A stretch of 64,000 nucleotides of DNA from Pseudoalteromonas sp. EB27 (GTDB lineage: Bacteria > Pseudomonadota > Gammaproteobacteria > Enterobacterales > Alteromonadaceae): assembly GCF_001974875.1 (NCBI RefSeq), contig NZ_MTQD01000017.1:1-64000 (forward strand). Reading direction: 5' to 3'. Position numbers and translations under genes: made by a program. Each line of letters begins with the position of its first letter. Position 1 is the stretch's first letter. A model generated the notes under the pieces. The model was not told the origin of the DNA and searched no databases. It saw nothing but the letters and a program-made list of their open reading frames with translations. Positions 12,485 to 21,267 of the stretch are shown here, piece after piece.

Positions 12485-12979
12485 TTAAGCAGCTTGCTCT
12501 TCTTTCTGTACACGTACTGCTTCAATTGTTTTACACAATTTGCCAGCAGACGCTTCTTTCATAGCACTCATTAAGCGTGCAACAGCTTCGTCGTATGTAG
12601 GTAATGTAGCAAGCATTGCTGCATCAACAACATTTCCTTCAAAAGCGGCCGTTTTAAGCTCGAATTTCTCATTCTTTTTCGCGAAATCTGAAAAGATACG
12701 CGCAGCAGCACCTGGGTGCTCTGATGAAAAAGCGATTAAGCTTGGACCAACAAATGAATCAGAAAGACACTCAAAATCTGTTCCTTCAAGAGCACGTTTT
12801 GCTAAAGTGTTACGGACAACTTTCATCCAAACACCATTTGCACGAGCTTCTTTACGAAGGGCAGTGATTGCGCCAACTGTTACACCACGAGAATCTGCAA
12901 CAACTGCAGATAGAGCACCATTGGCTGCTTCGTTGACTTCAGCAACTATTGCTTTTTTGCCTTGAAGATTTAAAGCCAT
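12485..12979 (-). CDS. rplJ: 50S ribosomal protein L10
   Basis: L10 anchors the L7/L12 dimers to 23S rRNA. The 164-residue sequence starts [20 protein letters not shown], as in the gammaproteobacterial family, and contains the [18 protein letters not shown] rRNA-binding region. It follows a 321-base leader that resembles the L10 autoregulatory leader. In relatives, the L10-L12 complex binds that leader and represses translation of rplJ and rplL. Confidence 0.98.
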   Translation of the reverse strand: MALNLQGKKAIVAEVNEAANGALSAVVADSRGVTVGAITALRKEARANGVWMKVVRNTLAKRALEGTDFECLSDSFVGPSLIAFSSEHPGAAARIFSDFAKKNEKFELKTAAFEGNVVDAAMLATLPTYDEAVARLMSAMKEASAGKLCKTIEAVRVQKEEQAA

Positions 12980-13300
12980 GGGTGTTACTCCTGGTTTAAT
13001 GGGGATACCGATTATCGGATTCCCCTGTTCTACTCTTCCCTACCAAACAAGGTAGAGATGCTTTTTACGGCGAGAGCCAGAAGGATTAGGAAAAATCTAT
13101 CTGGGGTCTACACCGTCTACGTAGGTGAATATTAAGGCCTAAGCCACCTACGGTCTTGGACGGAAGCCCAATTTATCGCTTTGCCAAAGGCTTAGCGAAA
13201 TTATGGACTTCAACCCGAATTCTTTACTTTGCCAATTAATAAATTAATCAACAAAATGGCGCAAAATTATAGTACAAATTTCACGCCATGTAAACACTAA
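12980..13300 (-). promoter_or_regulatory. rplA-rplJ spacer with L10 autoregulatory leader
   Basis: This 321-base non-coding stretch precedes rplJ at the place where gammaproteobacteria carry the L10 leader bound by L10-(L12)4. Complementary blocks can be seen, for example CCTACGTAGACGG-like segments around 13110-13125 and the pair CCACCTACGGTC / CTACGTAGGTG (13113-13155), consistent with a branched RNA. I did not fold it. No open reading frame of note lies inside. The rplJL-rpoBC promoter is probably also here, but no clear boxes were picked out. Confidence 0.6.
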
Positions 13301-14005
13301 TTAAGCTACAACAGTGCTTAAAGTGTTTTGGTCAACAGAAACACCTGCGCCCATTGTTGTAGAGATAGTTACTTTCTTCAAGTAAACACCTTTAGCTTGA
13401 GAAGGCTTAGCCTTCTTAAGTGCAACAATTAGTGACTCAAGGTTTTGTTGTAATTGCTCAGCAGTGAAATCAACCTTACCAATAGTAGTATGGATGATGC
13501 CATTTTTGTCATTACGGTAACGTACTTGACCTGCTTTAGCATTTTTAACTGCTTCTGCAACGTTAGGCGTTACAGTACCAGTTTTAGGGTTTGGCATTAG
13601 ACCACGTGGGCCTAAAATTTGACCTAGTTGACCAACAACACGCATAGCGTCTGGTGATGCAACAACAACGTCAAAGTTCATCTCGCCTTTTTTAACTAGT
13701 TCAGCAAGATCTTCCATGCCTACTAATTCAGCACCGGCTTCTTTTGCAGCTTCTGCATTAGCGCCTTGTGTGAATACAGCAACACGAACGTCACGACCAG
13801 TACCGTTAGGTAGTACAGTAGCACCGCGAACGTTTTGATCAGATTTACGAGCATCGATACCAAGGTTAACGGCAACGTCAACACTTTCTACGAATTTAGC
13901 TGTCGCTAACTCTTTTAAAAGAGCAACTGCTTCATTGATTTCGTAATCTTTTGTTACTTCCACTTTTTCGCGGATAGTACGCATACGTTTAGTTAATTTA
14001 GCCAT
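13301..14005 (-). CDS. rplA: 50S ribosomal protein L1
   Basis: L1 forms the mobile stalk at the ribosomal E site and helps release deacylated tRNA. It also represses its own operon in E. coli by binding the rplK leader. The 234-residue protein starts [20 protein letters not shown] and has the family signature around [20 protein letters not shown]. It starts 3 bases after the rplK stop, so the two genes are translationally coupled. Confidence 0.98.
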   Translation of the reverse strand: MAKLTKRMRTIREKVEVTKDYEINEAVALLKELATAKFVESVDVAVNLGIDARKSDQNVRGATVLPNGTGRDVRVAVFTQGANAEAAKEAGAELVGMEDLAELVKKGEMNFDVVVASPDAMRVVGQLGQILGPRGLMPNPKTGTVTPNVAEAVKNAKAGQVRYRNDKNGIIHTTIGKVDFTAEQLQQNLESLIVALKKAKPSQAKGVYLKKVTISTTMGAGVSVDQNTLSTVVA

Positions 14006-14008
14006 TTC

Positions 14009-14437
14009 TTAGTCCTCTACGTTCAAGCCCATCGCACGCGCAGAACCTGCGATAGTGCGAACCGCTGCGTCCATATCGGCAGCTGTAAGGTCAGTTCGTT
14101 TTGTCTCAACGATTTCTTCAAGTTGAGCACGAGTTACTGTGCCTACTTTATCAGTGTTAGGACGGCCTGAGCCTGACTTGATACCAGCAGCTTTCTTAAG
14201 TAAGTAAGCAGCAGGTGGCGTTTTCATGTCGAACGTAAATGAACGGTCACCGTAAACAGAGATCACTACAGGAACTGGAGCGCCTTTTTCGATAGACTCT
14301 GTACGTGCGTTAAACGCTTTACAGAATTCCATGATGTTTACACCGTGTTGACCTAGTGCAGGACCTACTGGAGGACTAGGATTAGCCATACCAGCGGCAA
14401 CTTGTAGCTTGATTAGAGCTTCAACTTTTTTAGCCAT
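14009..14437 (-). CDS. rplK: 50S ribosomal protein L11
   Basis: L11 binds the GTPase-associated centre of 23S rRNA and is needed for RelA-dependent stringent signalling. At 142 residues it has the usual length. The proline-rich N-terminal motif [19 protein letters not shown] (about residues 18-36) is the thiostrepton-region signature. It is the first gene after the strong terminator that follows nusG, so an independent promoter in 14440-14560 is expected. Confidence 0.98.
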   Translation of the reverse strand: MAKKVEALIKLQVAAGMANPSPPVGPALGQHGVNIMEFCKAFNARTESIEKGAPVPVVISVYGDRSFTFDMKTPPAAYLLKKAAGIKSGSGRPNTDKVGTVTRAQLEEIVETKRTDLTAADMDAAVRTIAGSARAMGLNVED

Positions 14438-14560
14438 TATAAATACCTCATTTGGTGGGTCTCAGCCTTGTGCGCGCGAGGACGCGTACTCTAACGGCTT
14501 CCCAGTTTAAAAATTGGTTTCGTACTTTTTGCACAGTAAAAATAAATTTTACCTTAATAC

Positions 14561-14599
14561 AAAAAGGCCGCTGATTATAAGTTAATCAGCGGCCTTTTT
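14561..14599 (-). terminator. Strong rho-independent terminator after nusG
   Basis: AAAAAGGCCGCTGATTA (14561-14577) and TAATCAGCGGCCTTTTT (14583-14599) are perfect 17-base inverted arms around a 5-base loop, with the flanking A/T runs built in. It separates the secE-nusG unit from rplK-rplA. The symmetry would allow termination from either side. Confidence 0.9.
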
Positions 14600-14650
14600 C
14601 AAGCTTCATGCCAAAATTTAAATAAAAATTAGCGAAGCTTTTTTAATCAA

Positions 14651-15214
14651 TTACTTATCTTGCTCAACTTGACCGAATTCAAGCTCAACTGGCGTAGAAC
14701 GACCAAAAATAAGTACAGATACTTTTACGCGGCTCTTTTCGTAGTCAACTTCTTCAACTACACCACTGAAATCTGCAAATGGTCCATCAGTAACGCGAAC
14801 AACTTCACCTGGTTCAAATAATGTAGCAGGTTTAGGTGCTTCAGCATTTTCTTGAAGGCGATTAAGAATGCGTTCTGCTTCTTTAGGGCTGATTGGAGCA
14901 GGACGATCAGACGTTCCACCAATAAAGCCCATTACACGTTCAGTGCTGTTCACTAAGTGCCAGCTTGCGTCGTTCATATCCATTTGTACTAATACATAAC
15001 CTGGAAAGAATTTACGCTCAGATTTACGCTTTTGGCCAGCGCGCATCTCAACAACTTCTTCAGTTGGTACTAGTATCTCACCGAAGCTCGATTCAAGACC
15101 TTCGATTTTAATGTGTTCAGTTAACGTTTGAGCTACACGCTTTTCGTAACCAGAAAAGGCTTGTACTACATACCAACGTAACTTAATTTCTTTGTTCTCG
15201 TTCTCATCCGACAT
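14651..15214 (-). CDS. nusG: Transcription elongation/termination factor NusG
   Basis: NusG binds RNA polymerase through its NGN domain and links it to Rho or ribosomal protein S10 through its KOW domain. The 187-residue protein has the NGN core ([18 protein letters not shown], about residues 11-28) and the KOW motif [20 protein letters not shown] near 133-152. It begins 4 bases after secE, a conserved secE-nusG pair, and is followed by a strong terminator. Confidence 0.98.
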   Translation of the reverse strand: MSDENENKEIKLRWYVVQAFSGYEKRVAQTLTEHIKIEGLESSFGEILVPTEEVVEMRAGQKRKSERKFFPGYVLVQMDMNDASWHLVNSTERVMGFIGGTSDRPAPISPKEAERILNRLQENAEAPKPATLFEPGEVVRVTDGPFADFSGVVEEVDYEKSRVKVSVLIFGRSTPVELEFGQVEQDK

Positions 15215-15218
15215 GGGA

Positions 15219-15596
15219 TCAGATCTCCAATCCAGTTAAAAAGCCTACAGCGCGGAATAAAATGCCATCTAATCCCCAAAGGATAAGTGCCATAATCACT
15301 GTTGCAACCATTACAATTAATGTCGTGTGGGTAGTTTCTTGGCGCGTTGGCCAGATAACTTTGCGTACTTCAATTCGAGCTTCTTTAGCGAAAGCAAGAA
15401 AGTTACGTCCCTTAAATGTTTGCGAGGCAATTGCTAATCCGGCCGCTATTGCAACAACAACGCCGATAGCACGTAGTAGTACAGATTGATCTGCATACAT
15501 GTGATTACCAACAACTGCGCCTGCAAGTAGCGCGATTGCTACTAACCACTTTACTGACTCCATCGCACTTGATGGTGTTTCTACATTCGTGCTCAT
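15219..15596 (-). CDS. secE: Preprotein translocase subunit SecE
   Basis: SecE stabilises SecY in the inner-membrane translocon. The 125-residue protein has three hydrophobic segments, roughly residues 18-36, 41-60 and 93-117, as in the three-span gammaproteobacterial form. The conserved cytoplasmic stretch [17 protein letters not shown] precedes the last span. It lies 4 bases before nusG and about 130 bases after tRNA-Trp, so it may be co-transcribed with the tRNA. Confidence 0.97.
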   Translation of the reverse strand: MSTNVETPSSAMESVKWLVAIALLAGAVVGNHMYADQSVLLRAIGVVVAIAAGLAIASQTFKGRNFLAFAKEARIEVRKVIWPTRQETTHTTLIVMVATVIMALILWGLDGILFRAVGFLTGLEI

Positions 15597-15728
15597 AATA
15601 TTATTACCTTAACTACAGACACAACAACCCTACACTACGGTAAGGTTAATCCATTAAAATCTAAACTTAAAAACAGACTTAATTTAAACCGGTTTTTAAT
15701 CTCAGACTACTCAAACTACAAGTAAAAC

Positions 15729-15805
15729 TGGCAGGGGCGGAGAGATTCGAACTCCCAACCATCGGTTTTGGAGACCGCTGTTCTACCAATTGGAACTACG
15801 CCCCT
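15729..15805 (-). tRNA. tRNA-Trp (anticodon CCA)
   Basis: The minus strand gives a 77-base cloverleaf that includes an encoded 3' CCA. The acceptor arm is AGGGGCG/CGCCCCT, the D stem GTTC/GAAC, the anticodon loop CTCCAAA and the T arm GGGAG-TTCGAAT-CTCTC with one G-U pair. It is very close to E. coli tRNA-Trp. The outermost anticodon-stem pair (27-43) reads G-A instead of a Watson-Crick pair. It lies upstream of secE. Confidence 0.96.
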
Positions 15806-15820
15806 GCAAAGTGGATGCCT

Positions 15821-15848
15821 ATTATACTTACGCAGTCCATTAACACAA
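15821..15848 (-). promoter_or_regulatory. Promoter of tRNA-Trp
   Basis: On the minus strand a perfect TATAAT (15826-15821) lies about 16 bases before the mature tRNA 5' end. A partial -35 box TTGTGT (15848-15843) lies 16 bases further upstream. The same transcript may continue into secE-nusG. Confidence 0.65.
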
Positions 15849-15969
15849 GCCTAAAAGATACCCACATTGGAAAATCTCGGCATTGCATTAAAAAATCAAT
15901 CTTAACATTGATTAAAAAGCAGTTTATGATTGTCTAAATTATAGGGACTCACAATTAGATAGAAAATCT

Positions 15970-18900
15970 GTGAAAGCAATAAAAACAATCATAAGATATA
16001 AAATTATTAGCTTTTTATTATTATTTCATATTAGCTCTTATGCCCTGCCATTGTACTTAGATACATATACAAATGAACAAGGTTTATCACAAAATTCAAT
16101 TACATGTAGTACCACTGATGAAAAAGGATTTCATTGGTTTGCTACCCAAGGTGGCTTAAATCGATTTGATGGATATGAATTTAAGCACTATAAATTCAAT
16201 CCTTTACACCCTAGTATTTCGGGGAATTGGATTACAGACTGCCTGAATTTAGGAAATGGCCACATTTGGTTTGCTACAACAAGTAATGGCCTCAACTTAT
16301 TAAATACTGAAACAGGAAGTTTTAGTGTTTTTAACCAGTATTCAGCCCCTCGTATTACAAACGAACGTATTTCATCAATTTCTTCTAATTCGCCACAAAT
16401 CATTTGGATTGGTCACGATAAAGGGCAACTTACTCGTTTAGATACATACACAGGTACTACCGAATTATTTTCTTATCAGGGCACGAATTACTTAAATGTT
16501 GTTTTTAAGGATGTGCTTTTTGATGATAAAAAAAACCTTTGGTTAGCAAGTAGTATCGGGCTGATTAAATTCGATACACAAACACATCGGTTCGAACATA
16601 TACCTAATAGCCCTAAACAGCTCTGGCAATTAAAAAAAGCAACAAATAGCAAATTTATTATAGGAGGTAAGACTGGTCTAAGTGTTTTTGACTCAAGCAC
16701 ACTCGCATTTTATAACTTTGAGCAACTCAAAAATGTTTGGGTTACAGATATACTTTTTGATGATGAAAAAAAATTATGGGTAAGCACTTATGGTCATGGT
16801 CTTTATTACCAAGCTACAGATAATTTATTAAGTAGCGAGTTTCATCAACTTACTCACTCTCCAGATTTAAAACATGGCTTAGCTAACGATCACCTATTGT
16901 CACTTTACCAAGACTCTCAAGGCATTATTTGGATTGGTACAGACGGCTATGGGTTGCATCGCTATGATAAAAGGCAGATTCAGTTTGGTCATCAAAAACA
17001 TCAAAGTAATAACCCAGCTTCTATCTCGAATGACTTTGTAAGAGCAATACTCAAAGACAGTAACAACTTACTTTGGGTGGGCACGCGCGACGGACTTAAC
17101 AAGCAAACTGACACAGGCTTTAAACGCTATAAAACAGATAAAAATAAAGATATAGGCTTAACTAATAACAATATATTTAGTCTTTATGAAGATGCCAATA
17201 AACGCGTATGGATAGGTACATACGGAGGTGGTTTACTGCTTTACAAACCAATTAATGATAACTTTTCGGCTTTTACTGTGCAAAGCCATCAACTCAGTAG
17301 TAACCGTATTTATGCAATAGAAGGTGATCTAAGTGGTAATTTATGGCTTGGCAGTAATGAAGGCTTAACACGATTTAATCCCGATACTTTACAGGTTACA
17401 AATTTTAAATACAGCGCAGATAAAAATAGCATCTCAAATAATACTGTTTTTAGTGTTACTTATGACAGCGACAACAACGCTATATGGGCAGGAACCCGCG
17501 CAGGGTTAAATAAACTTTCTTTACATGATGAAACATTCACTCATTACAAAAGCGATCTTAAAAAGCCTAATAGTTTAACGCACGACATGGTTACATCCTT
17601 GCATTTACAAGATAAAAACACTTTATGGGTAGGTACTTTTGGCGGGCTCAATAAGTTAAATATCCAAACAAACAAAGTAATAAACATTACAGAGTTTGAT
17701 GGTTTACTTAACGATAATATTTTTGCAATTAAACAAGATACCAGTGGTTACTTGTGGCTAAGCAGCAACCAAGGCCTAACCCGTTACGCTCCTCAAACCC
17801 AACAAATGCAGCATTTTTTACCCGCAAACGGTATACAGCATCATTCTTTTATTTTAGGCGCTGCTTTTCAAGCAGATGACGGCGAGCTATTTTTTGGTGG
17901 TATTAACGGTTTTAATCAATTTGATCCGTTAAAACTGACTCTAGCAACTCAACCCCCAGAACCTGTTATTACAGACTTACTTATTTATAACCAGTCAGTC
18001 GCAACGCAGCAATATATAAAAAACAAGACTCAAACGCCTAAGCTTATAAGCTATACAGACAGACTATTTTTTAAAGAAGAAGATGGTGTTATCGGCTTTA
18101 AATTTTCTGCTTTAAACGGTGCAGAGCCCCCTTCTCAATACCAATATGCTTACAAGTTAGCTGGGTTAGATAAGCAGTTTTTATACGCAAGCAAAAACCA
18201 GAGGCAAGTTAGCTATTCTCAACTTCCCGCTGGAAGCTATCACTTTATTGTAAAAGTTAAAGATCAATACGGTCAATGGAGTGATGATAAAACAATGGTT
18301 GCGCTTACAGTTACTCCACCTTGGTGGAAGAACAATGTTGCCTATGTCACTTACATCATTATCGTATTATTTATAATGTGGTTAATTATAACAGCAAGAT
18401 ATAGGGCTAACGTTGCAGAGCAAGCAAACTTAAAAGAGAAAGAACTTAGCAACTTAAAAACTCAACTATTAGATAATGTTAGCCATGAACTTAAAACACC
18501 ATTAAGCCTAATATTAGCGCCACTTGAGAGTTTACAAGAAAGCCATAAAGATTCAGACACCCAACAAAAATTAGCTATGATTCAACGTAATAGCTATAAG
18601 CTATTAGATCAAATAAACCAACTTTTACAGCTCAGCCAGCGCCCAAGCACTGCAGTGAAACACGTCACACCCTATGCTATAAATCCGGTAGTTGAACAAT
18701 TAATTGAAGATTTCACCCCTTTATTTAAACAAAAAAATATTATGTTCGAGTTTGAAGATCTAACGCAAAAAACTATTCCCATTAAATTAGAGCTAAATCA
18801 TACAATTTCTATTATCAGTAACTTATTGAGTAACGCCCAAAAATATACTCCAAACACTGGCAAAGTATTACTTCAGCTATTAACTCAAAAACAAACATTA

Positions 18901-19950
18901 ATCATCACAGTCTCAGATACTGGTGTTGGTATAGATAAAGAGCACCTTGAGACCGTTTTTCAACGATTTACACGCATAGATACGAGTAATCAAAGTGGTA
19001 GCGGTATTGGCTTAGCGCTTGTGAAGCAGCTAGTTGAACAATATGGAGGAACTATTGTACTTAAAAGTGAATTAAACAAAGGAAGTTGTTTTACTGTTTC
19101 ACTCCCAACAACTCAAATAGACGAAACCTCTAACCTTACTGCTCTTGCTGTGTCTAAAAACAATAATTTATGTGCAGTAAAAAGTAATAAGATTCTTATT
19201 ATTGAAGACAACGATGAAATGCGTGATTTAATAACTTCACTATTTATTAGTAGCTTCACGTGTATAAGTGCAGCTAACGGAGAGCTAGGTTTAGCTTTAT
19301 GTAAAAACGAAATGCCTGACTTGGTAATAAGTGATGTAATGATGCCTGTTATGGATGGCTATCAGTTTATTAAAGCACTGCGCAGCGACACGGCTATTAG
19401 CCATATTCCGGTGTTATTACTTTCAGCAAAGGCAGATACGCATAGCAAATTAAAGGGCCTAGACTTACTTGCTGATGACTATTTGAGTAAACCTTTTGAG
19501 CCGCAGCTGTTACTCAGCCGTGTTCAAGGGTTATTAACGATTAGAGAAGTACTTAATCAACATTTAAAACAACAACTACCTGCTTTATCACTAACAACCC
19601 AGCTCGACCCACAAATGGCGCAAAGTAAAGATTATGTATTTACCGAGCGTGTAAAAACGACAGTAAAAGAGCATTATCAAGACGAAGCATTTAGCGTAGA
19701 AGAATTTGCAGCAGCGCTCTATCTTAGCCCTCGCGCTTTACAATTAAAAATGAAAGCCTTGTACAACCTAACACCAAGCGATTACATTCGAAATATTCGT
19801 TTAGAATTTGCACAAGAGCTTTTAAAAAATAGTGAGCTTGCAATTGGTCTAGTAGCACAGCAAGTTGGCTTTAATTCACAAAGCTACTTTGCCCGGTGCT
19901 TTAAAGCAAAATATAATATGTCCCCAAAACAGTTTCGTGAAAAATCCTGA
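15970..19950 (+). CDS. Hybrid two-component sensor/regulator (beta-propeller, kinase, receiver, AraC)
   Basis: This 1326-residue protein combines a whole signalling pathway in one chain. A signal peptide (about residues 1-26) precedes a periplasmic two-component-regulator propeller (about 35-670) with repeated W-(I/V)-G-T and GLN/GLTR motifs, and a Y_Y_Y domain (about 700-785). One membrane span follows (about 791-811). The kinase core has the phospho-acceptor His839 in NVSHELKTPL, the N-box SNAQKY near 953 and GSGIGLALVKQ in the ATPase domain. The receiver has phospho-acceptor Asp1122 in ISDVMMP. The C-terminal AraC DNA-binding domain spans about 1230-1326. Such proteins usually sense oligosaccharides and control polysaccharide-use genes, but no such genes are adjacent, so the ligand is unknown. 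The start is GTG with a weak ribosome-binding site; no in-frame ATG exists upstream before a stop. Confidence 0.93.
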   Translation: MKAIKTIIRYKIISFLLLFHISSYALPLYLDTYTNEQGLSQNSITCSTTDEKGFHWFATQGGLNRFDGYEFKHYKFNPLHPSISGNWITDCLNLGNGHIWFATTSNGLNLLNTETGSFSVFNQYSAPRITNERISSISSNSPQIIWIGHDKGQLTRLDTYTGTTELFSYQGTNYLNVVFKDVLFDDKKNLWLASSIGLIKFDTQTHRFEHIPNSPKQLWQLKKATNSKFIIGGKTGLSVFDSSTLAFYNFEQLKNVWVTDILFDDEKKLWVSTYGHGLYYQATDNLLSSEFHQLTHSPDLKHGLANDHLLSLYQDSQGIIWIGTDGYGLHRYDKRQIQFGHQKHQSNNPASISNDFVRAILKDSNNLLWVGTRDGLNKQTDTGFKRYKTDKNKDIGLTNNNIFSLYEDANKRVWIGTYGGGLLLYKPINDNFSAFTVQSHQLSSNRIYAIEGDLSGNLWLGSNEGLTRFNPDTLQVTNFKYSADKNSISNNTVFSVTYDSDNNAIWAGTRAGLNKLSLHDETFTHYKSDLKKPNSLTHDMVTSLHLQDKNTLWVGTFGGLNKLNIQTNKVINITEFDGLLNDNIFAIKQDTSGYLWLSSNQGLTRYAPQTQQMQHFLPANGIQHHSFILGAAFQADDGELFFGGINGFNQFDPLKLTLATQPPEPVITDLLIYNQSVATQQYIKNKTQTPKLISYTDRLFFKEEDGVIGFKFSALNGAEPPSQYQYAYKLAGLDKQFLYASKNQRQVSYSQLPAGSYHFIVKVKDQYGQWSDDKTMVALTVTPPWWKNNVAYVTYIIIVLFIMWLIITARYRANVAEQANLKEKELSNLKTQLLDNVSHELKTPLSLILAPLESLQESHKDSDTQQKLAMIQRNSYKLLDQINQLLQLSQRPSTAVKHVTPYAINPVVEQLIEDFTPLFKQKNIMFEFEDLTQKTIPIKLELNHTISIISNLLSNAQKYTPNTGKVLLQLLTQKQTLIITVSDTGVGIDKEHLETVFQRFTRIDTSNQSGSGIGLALVKQLVEQYGGTIVLKSELNKGSCFTVSLPTTQIDETSNLTALAVSKNNNLCAVKSNKILIIEDNDEMRDLITSLFISSFTCISAANGELGLALCKNEMPDLVISDVMMPVMDGYQFIKALRSDTAISHIPVLLLSAKADTHSKLKGLDLLADDYLSKPFEPQLLLSRVQGLLTIREVLNQHLKQQLPALSLTTQLDPQMAQSKDYVFTERVKTTVKEHYQDEAFSVEEFAAALYLSPRALQLKMKALYNLTPSDYIRNIRLEFAQELLKNSELAIGLVAQQVGFNSQSYFARCFKAKYNMSPKQFREKS

Positions 19951-20036
19951 TAAATTTCGCCTGTGTGACTAAACATTTCGTGCCAGTGCTATTATTAACC
20001 TACTGATTTAACTAAATTAACATGAATTTAAATATT

Positions 20037-20061
20037 AAGGGAAATGCACTGCATTTCCCTT
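20037..20061 (+). other. Perfect hairpin ahead of the CsgG-like gene
   Basis: AAGGGAAATGCA (20037-20048) and TGCATTTCCCTT (20050-20061) are exact inverted arms with one central base, so a stem of about 10-11 pairs with a small loop is possible. It lies 86 bases after the sensor gene stop and 26 bases before the lipoprotein start. No T-run follows, so it may be a 5' leader structure rather than a terminator. Confidence 0.6.
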
Positions 20062-20086
20062 GAGCATATTAATTAAGGACAGTCAT

Positions 20087-21217
20087 ATGTTAAAAGCACC
20101 ACAAAAACTATTATTAACGGCACTATTAACTACCACCCTAAGCGCTTGTCAAAGCACCTCCACAAATGTTACGTCAGGTCAAAATTCACCAGACATAAAC
20201 ACTGTCGCCCAAGAACAATACAATGGGCCTAAAGCTCGTATTGCTGTTGCACGCTTTACCGACAAATCAAACAACTCAAAATGGTGGCGTAAAGAAATAG
20301 GCGACGGTATGGCTGATCAATTAACTACAGCTCTAGTATCAACAAATCGCTTTATTGTTTTAGAGCGCCAAGCGCTTGATGCTGTTTTATCAGAACAAGA
20401 CCTAGCAGCCTCAGGTCGCGTTAGTGCATCATCGGGTGCCGCTTATGGTGAGATTGAAGGCGCTGAAATAGTCGTTATTGCAGCGGTAACTGAATTTGAT
20501 GACGATAGCTCTGGTGCAAGTGTTGGCAGTGGCGGCTTTATGGGTGATGTATTTAGCTCTGTATCTGCTGGTTTCTCAGGCTCTCATATGGCGATTGATC
20601 TTCGTCTAATAGATACACGCACATCACGCATTTTAGCTGCAACAAGTGTTGAAGGTGGCAGTAAAGATTTTGACTTTACTGGAGCCGCAACCAACTTTGG
20701 TGGCGCACTTGTTGGCGGTAATATTAGTGGATGGTCTGATACCCCTAAAGAAAAAGCCCTTCGTGAAGTAATTATTAAAGCGGTTGAGTTTTTAGAAACT
20801 AAAATTCCAGATACTTACTATCGCTATAACAGTAACAACACTTTAGCACCGGGTTACACTGCGCCGCCACCGGCAGCTGTACAAGCAAAAACAGCCAGCA
20901 AGAGCGCTGTAACAGTTGATGTACCAACCCATAGAATGCCACATTATGAAAAAATGGATTTAGCAATGTCACGCCTAAGCTTAGTTTGTTTGGGTTACCT
21001 AAGAAATCAGCCTGACTACGAAGAGTTTGAAACACAAGATGTTGAATACGATCGTAAAACAGTTATCGCGCTTCGTGAGTATCAGCAAGACAAAAAACTC
21101 AAAGTAACCGGTTTAGCTGATGAAACAACCAAAAAGTCACTTGATGACAGTGGTTGTATTGCTAAAACGAACAAATCAAGCCTCGAAAGTATAAGCAACA
21201 TGTTTAAGTTTAATTAA
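20087..21217 (+). CDS. CsgG/HfaB-like lipoprotein with peptidoglycan-binding-like C terminus
   Basis: The ATG at 20087, preceded by AAGGA, gives a 376-residue protein; a TTG 27 bases upstream is a poorer start. The N terminus is a lipoprotein signal with lipobox LSAC. The region from KARIAVARFTDKS to about residue 225 resembles the CsgG family, which forms outer-membrane secretion pores for curli and similar fibres. It includes DGMADQLTTALVSTNRF and a Gly/Ser-rich stretch. The last 80 residues (LGYLRNQPDYEEF and LKVTGLADETTKKSL) look like a degenerate peptidoglycan-binding helical domain. No curli subunit or CsgE/F genes are nearby, so a cell-envelope role is more likely than curli export. 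It is convergent with the SPFH gene. Confidence 0.75.
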   Translation: MLKAPQKLLLTALLTTTLSACQSTSTNVTSGQNSPDINTVAQEQYNGPKARIAVARFTDKSNNSKWWRKEIGDGMADQLTTALVSTNRFIVLERQALDAVLSEQDLAASGRVSASSGAAYGEIEGAEIVVIAAVTEFDDDSSGASVGSGGFMGDVFSSVSAGFSGSHMAIDLRLIDTRTSRILAATSVEGGSKDFDFTGAATNFGGALVGGNISGWSDTPKEKALREVIIKAVEFLETKIPDTYYRYNSNNTLAPGYTAPPPAAVQAKTASKSAVTVDVPTHRMPHYEKMDLAMSRLSLVCLGYLRNQPDYEEFETQDVEYDRKTVIALREYQQDKKLKVTGLADETTKKSLDDSGCIAKTNKSSLESISNMFKFN

Positions 21218-21226
21218 TGGCTTTGG

Positions 21227-21257
21227 CTTGGGTAGCTAATAAAAAGAGCTACCCAAG
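21227..21257. terminator. Hairpin between two convergent genes
   Basis: CTTGGGTAGCT (21227-21237) and AGCTACCCAAG (21247-21257) are perfect 11-base arms around a 9-base loop. It lies in the 50 bases between the stops of the CsgG-like and SPFH genes. The T-run is weak, but the position suggests a shared terminator. Confidence 0.6.
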
Positions 21258-21267
21258 TACTCACTAT

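Noticed and set aside
14438..14520. An L1-binding regulatory site in the rplK leader
   Set aside because: L1 autoregulation is expected there, but I could not match the known target structure with confidence, so no feature was listed.
20060..20086. An upstream TTG start for the CsgG-like lipoprotein
   Set aside because: It adds nine residues before the lipoprotein signal and lies in the hairpin arm. The ATG at 20087 has a good AAGGA site and a normal signal peptide.
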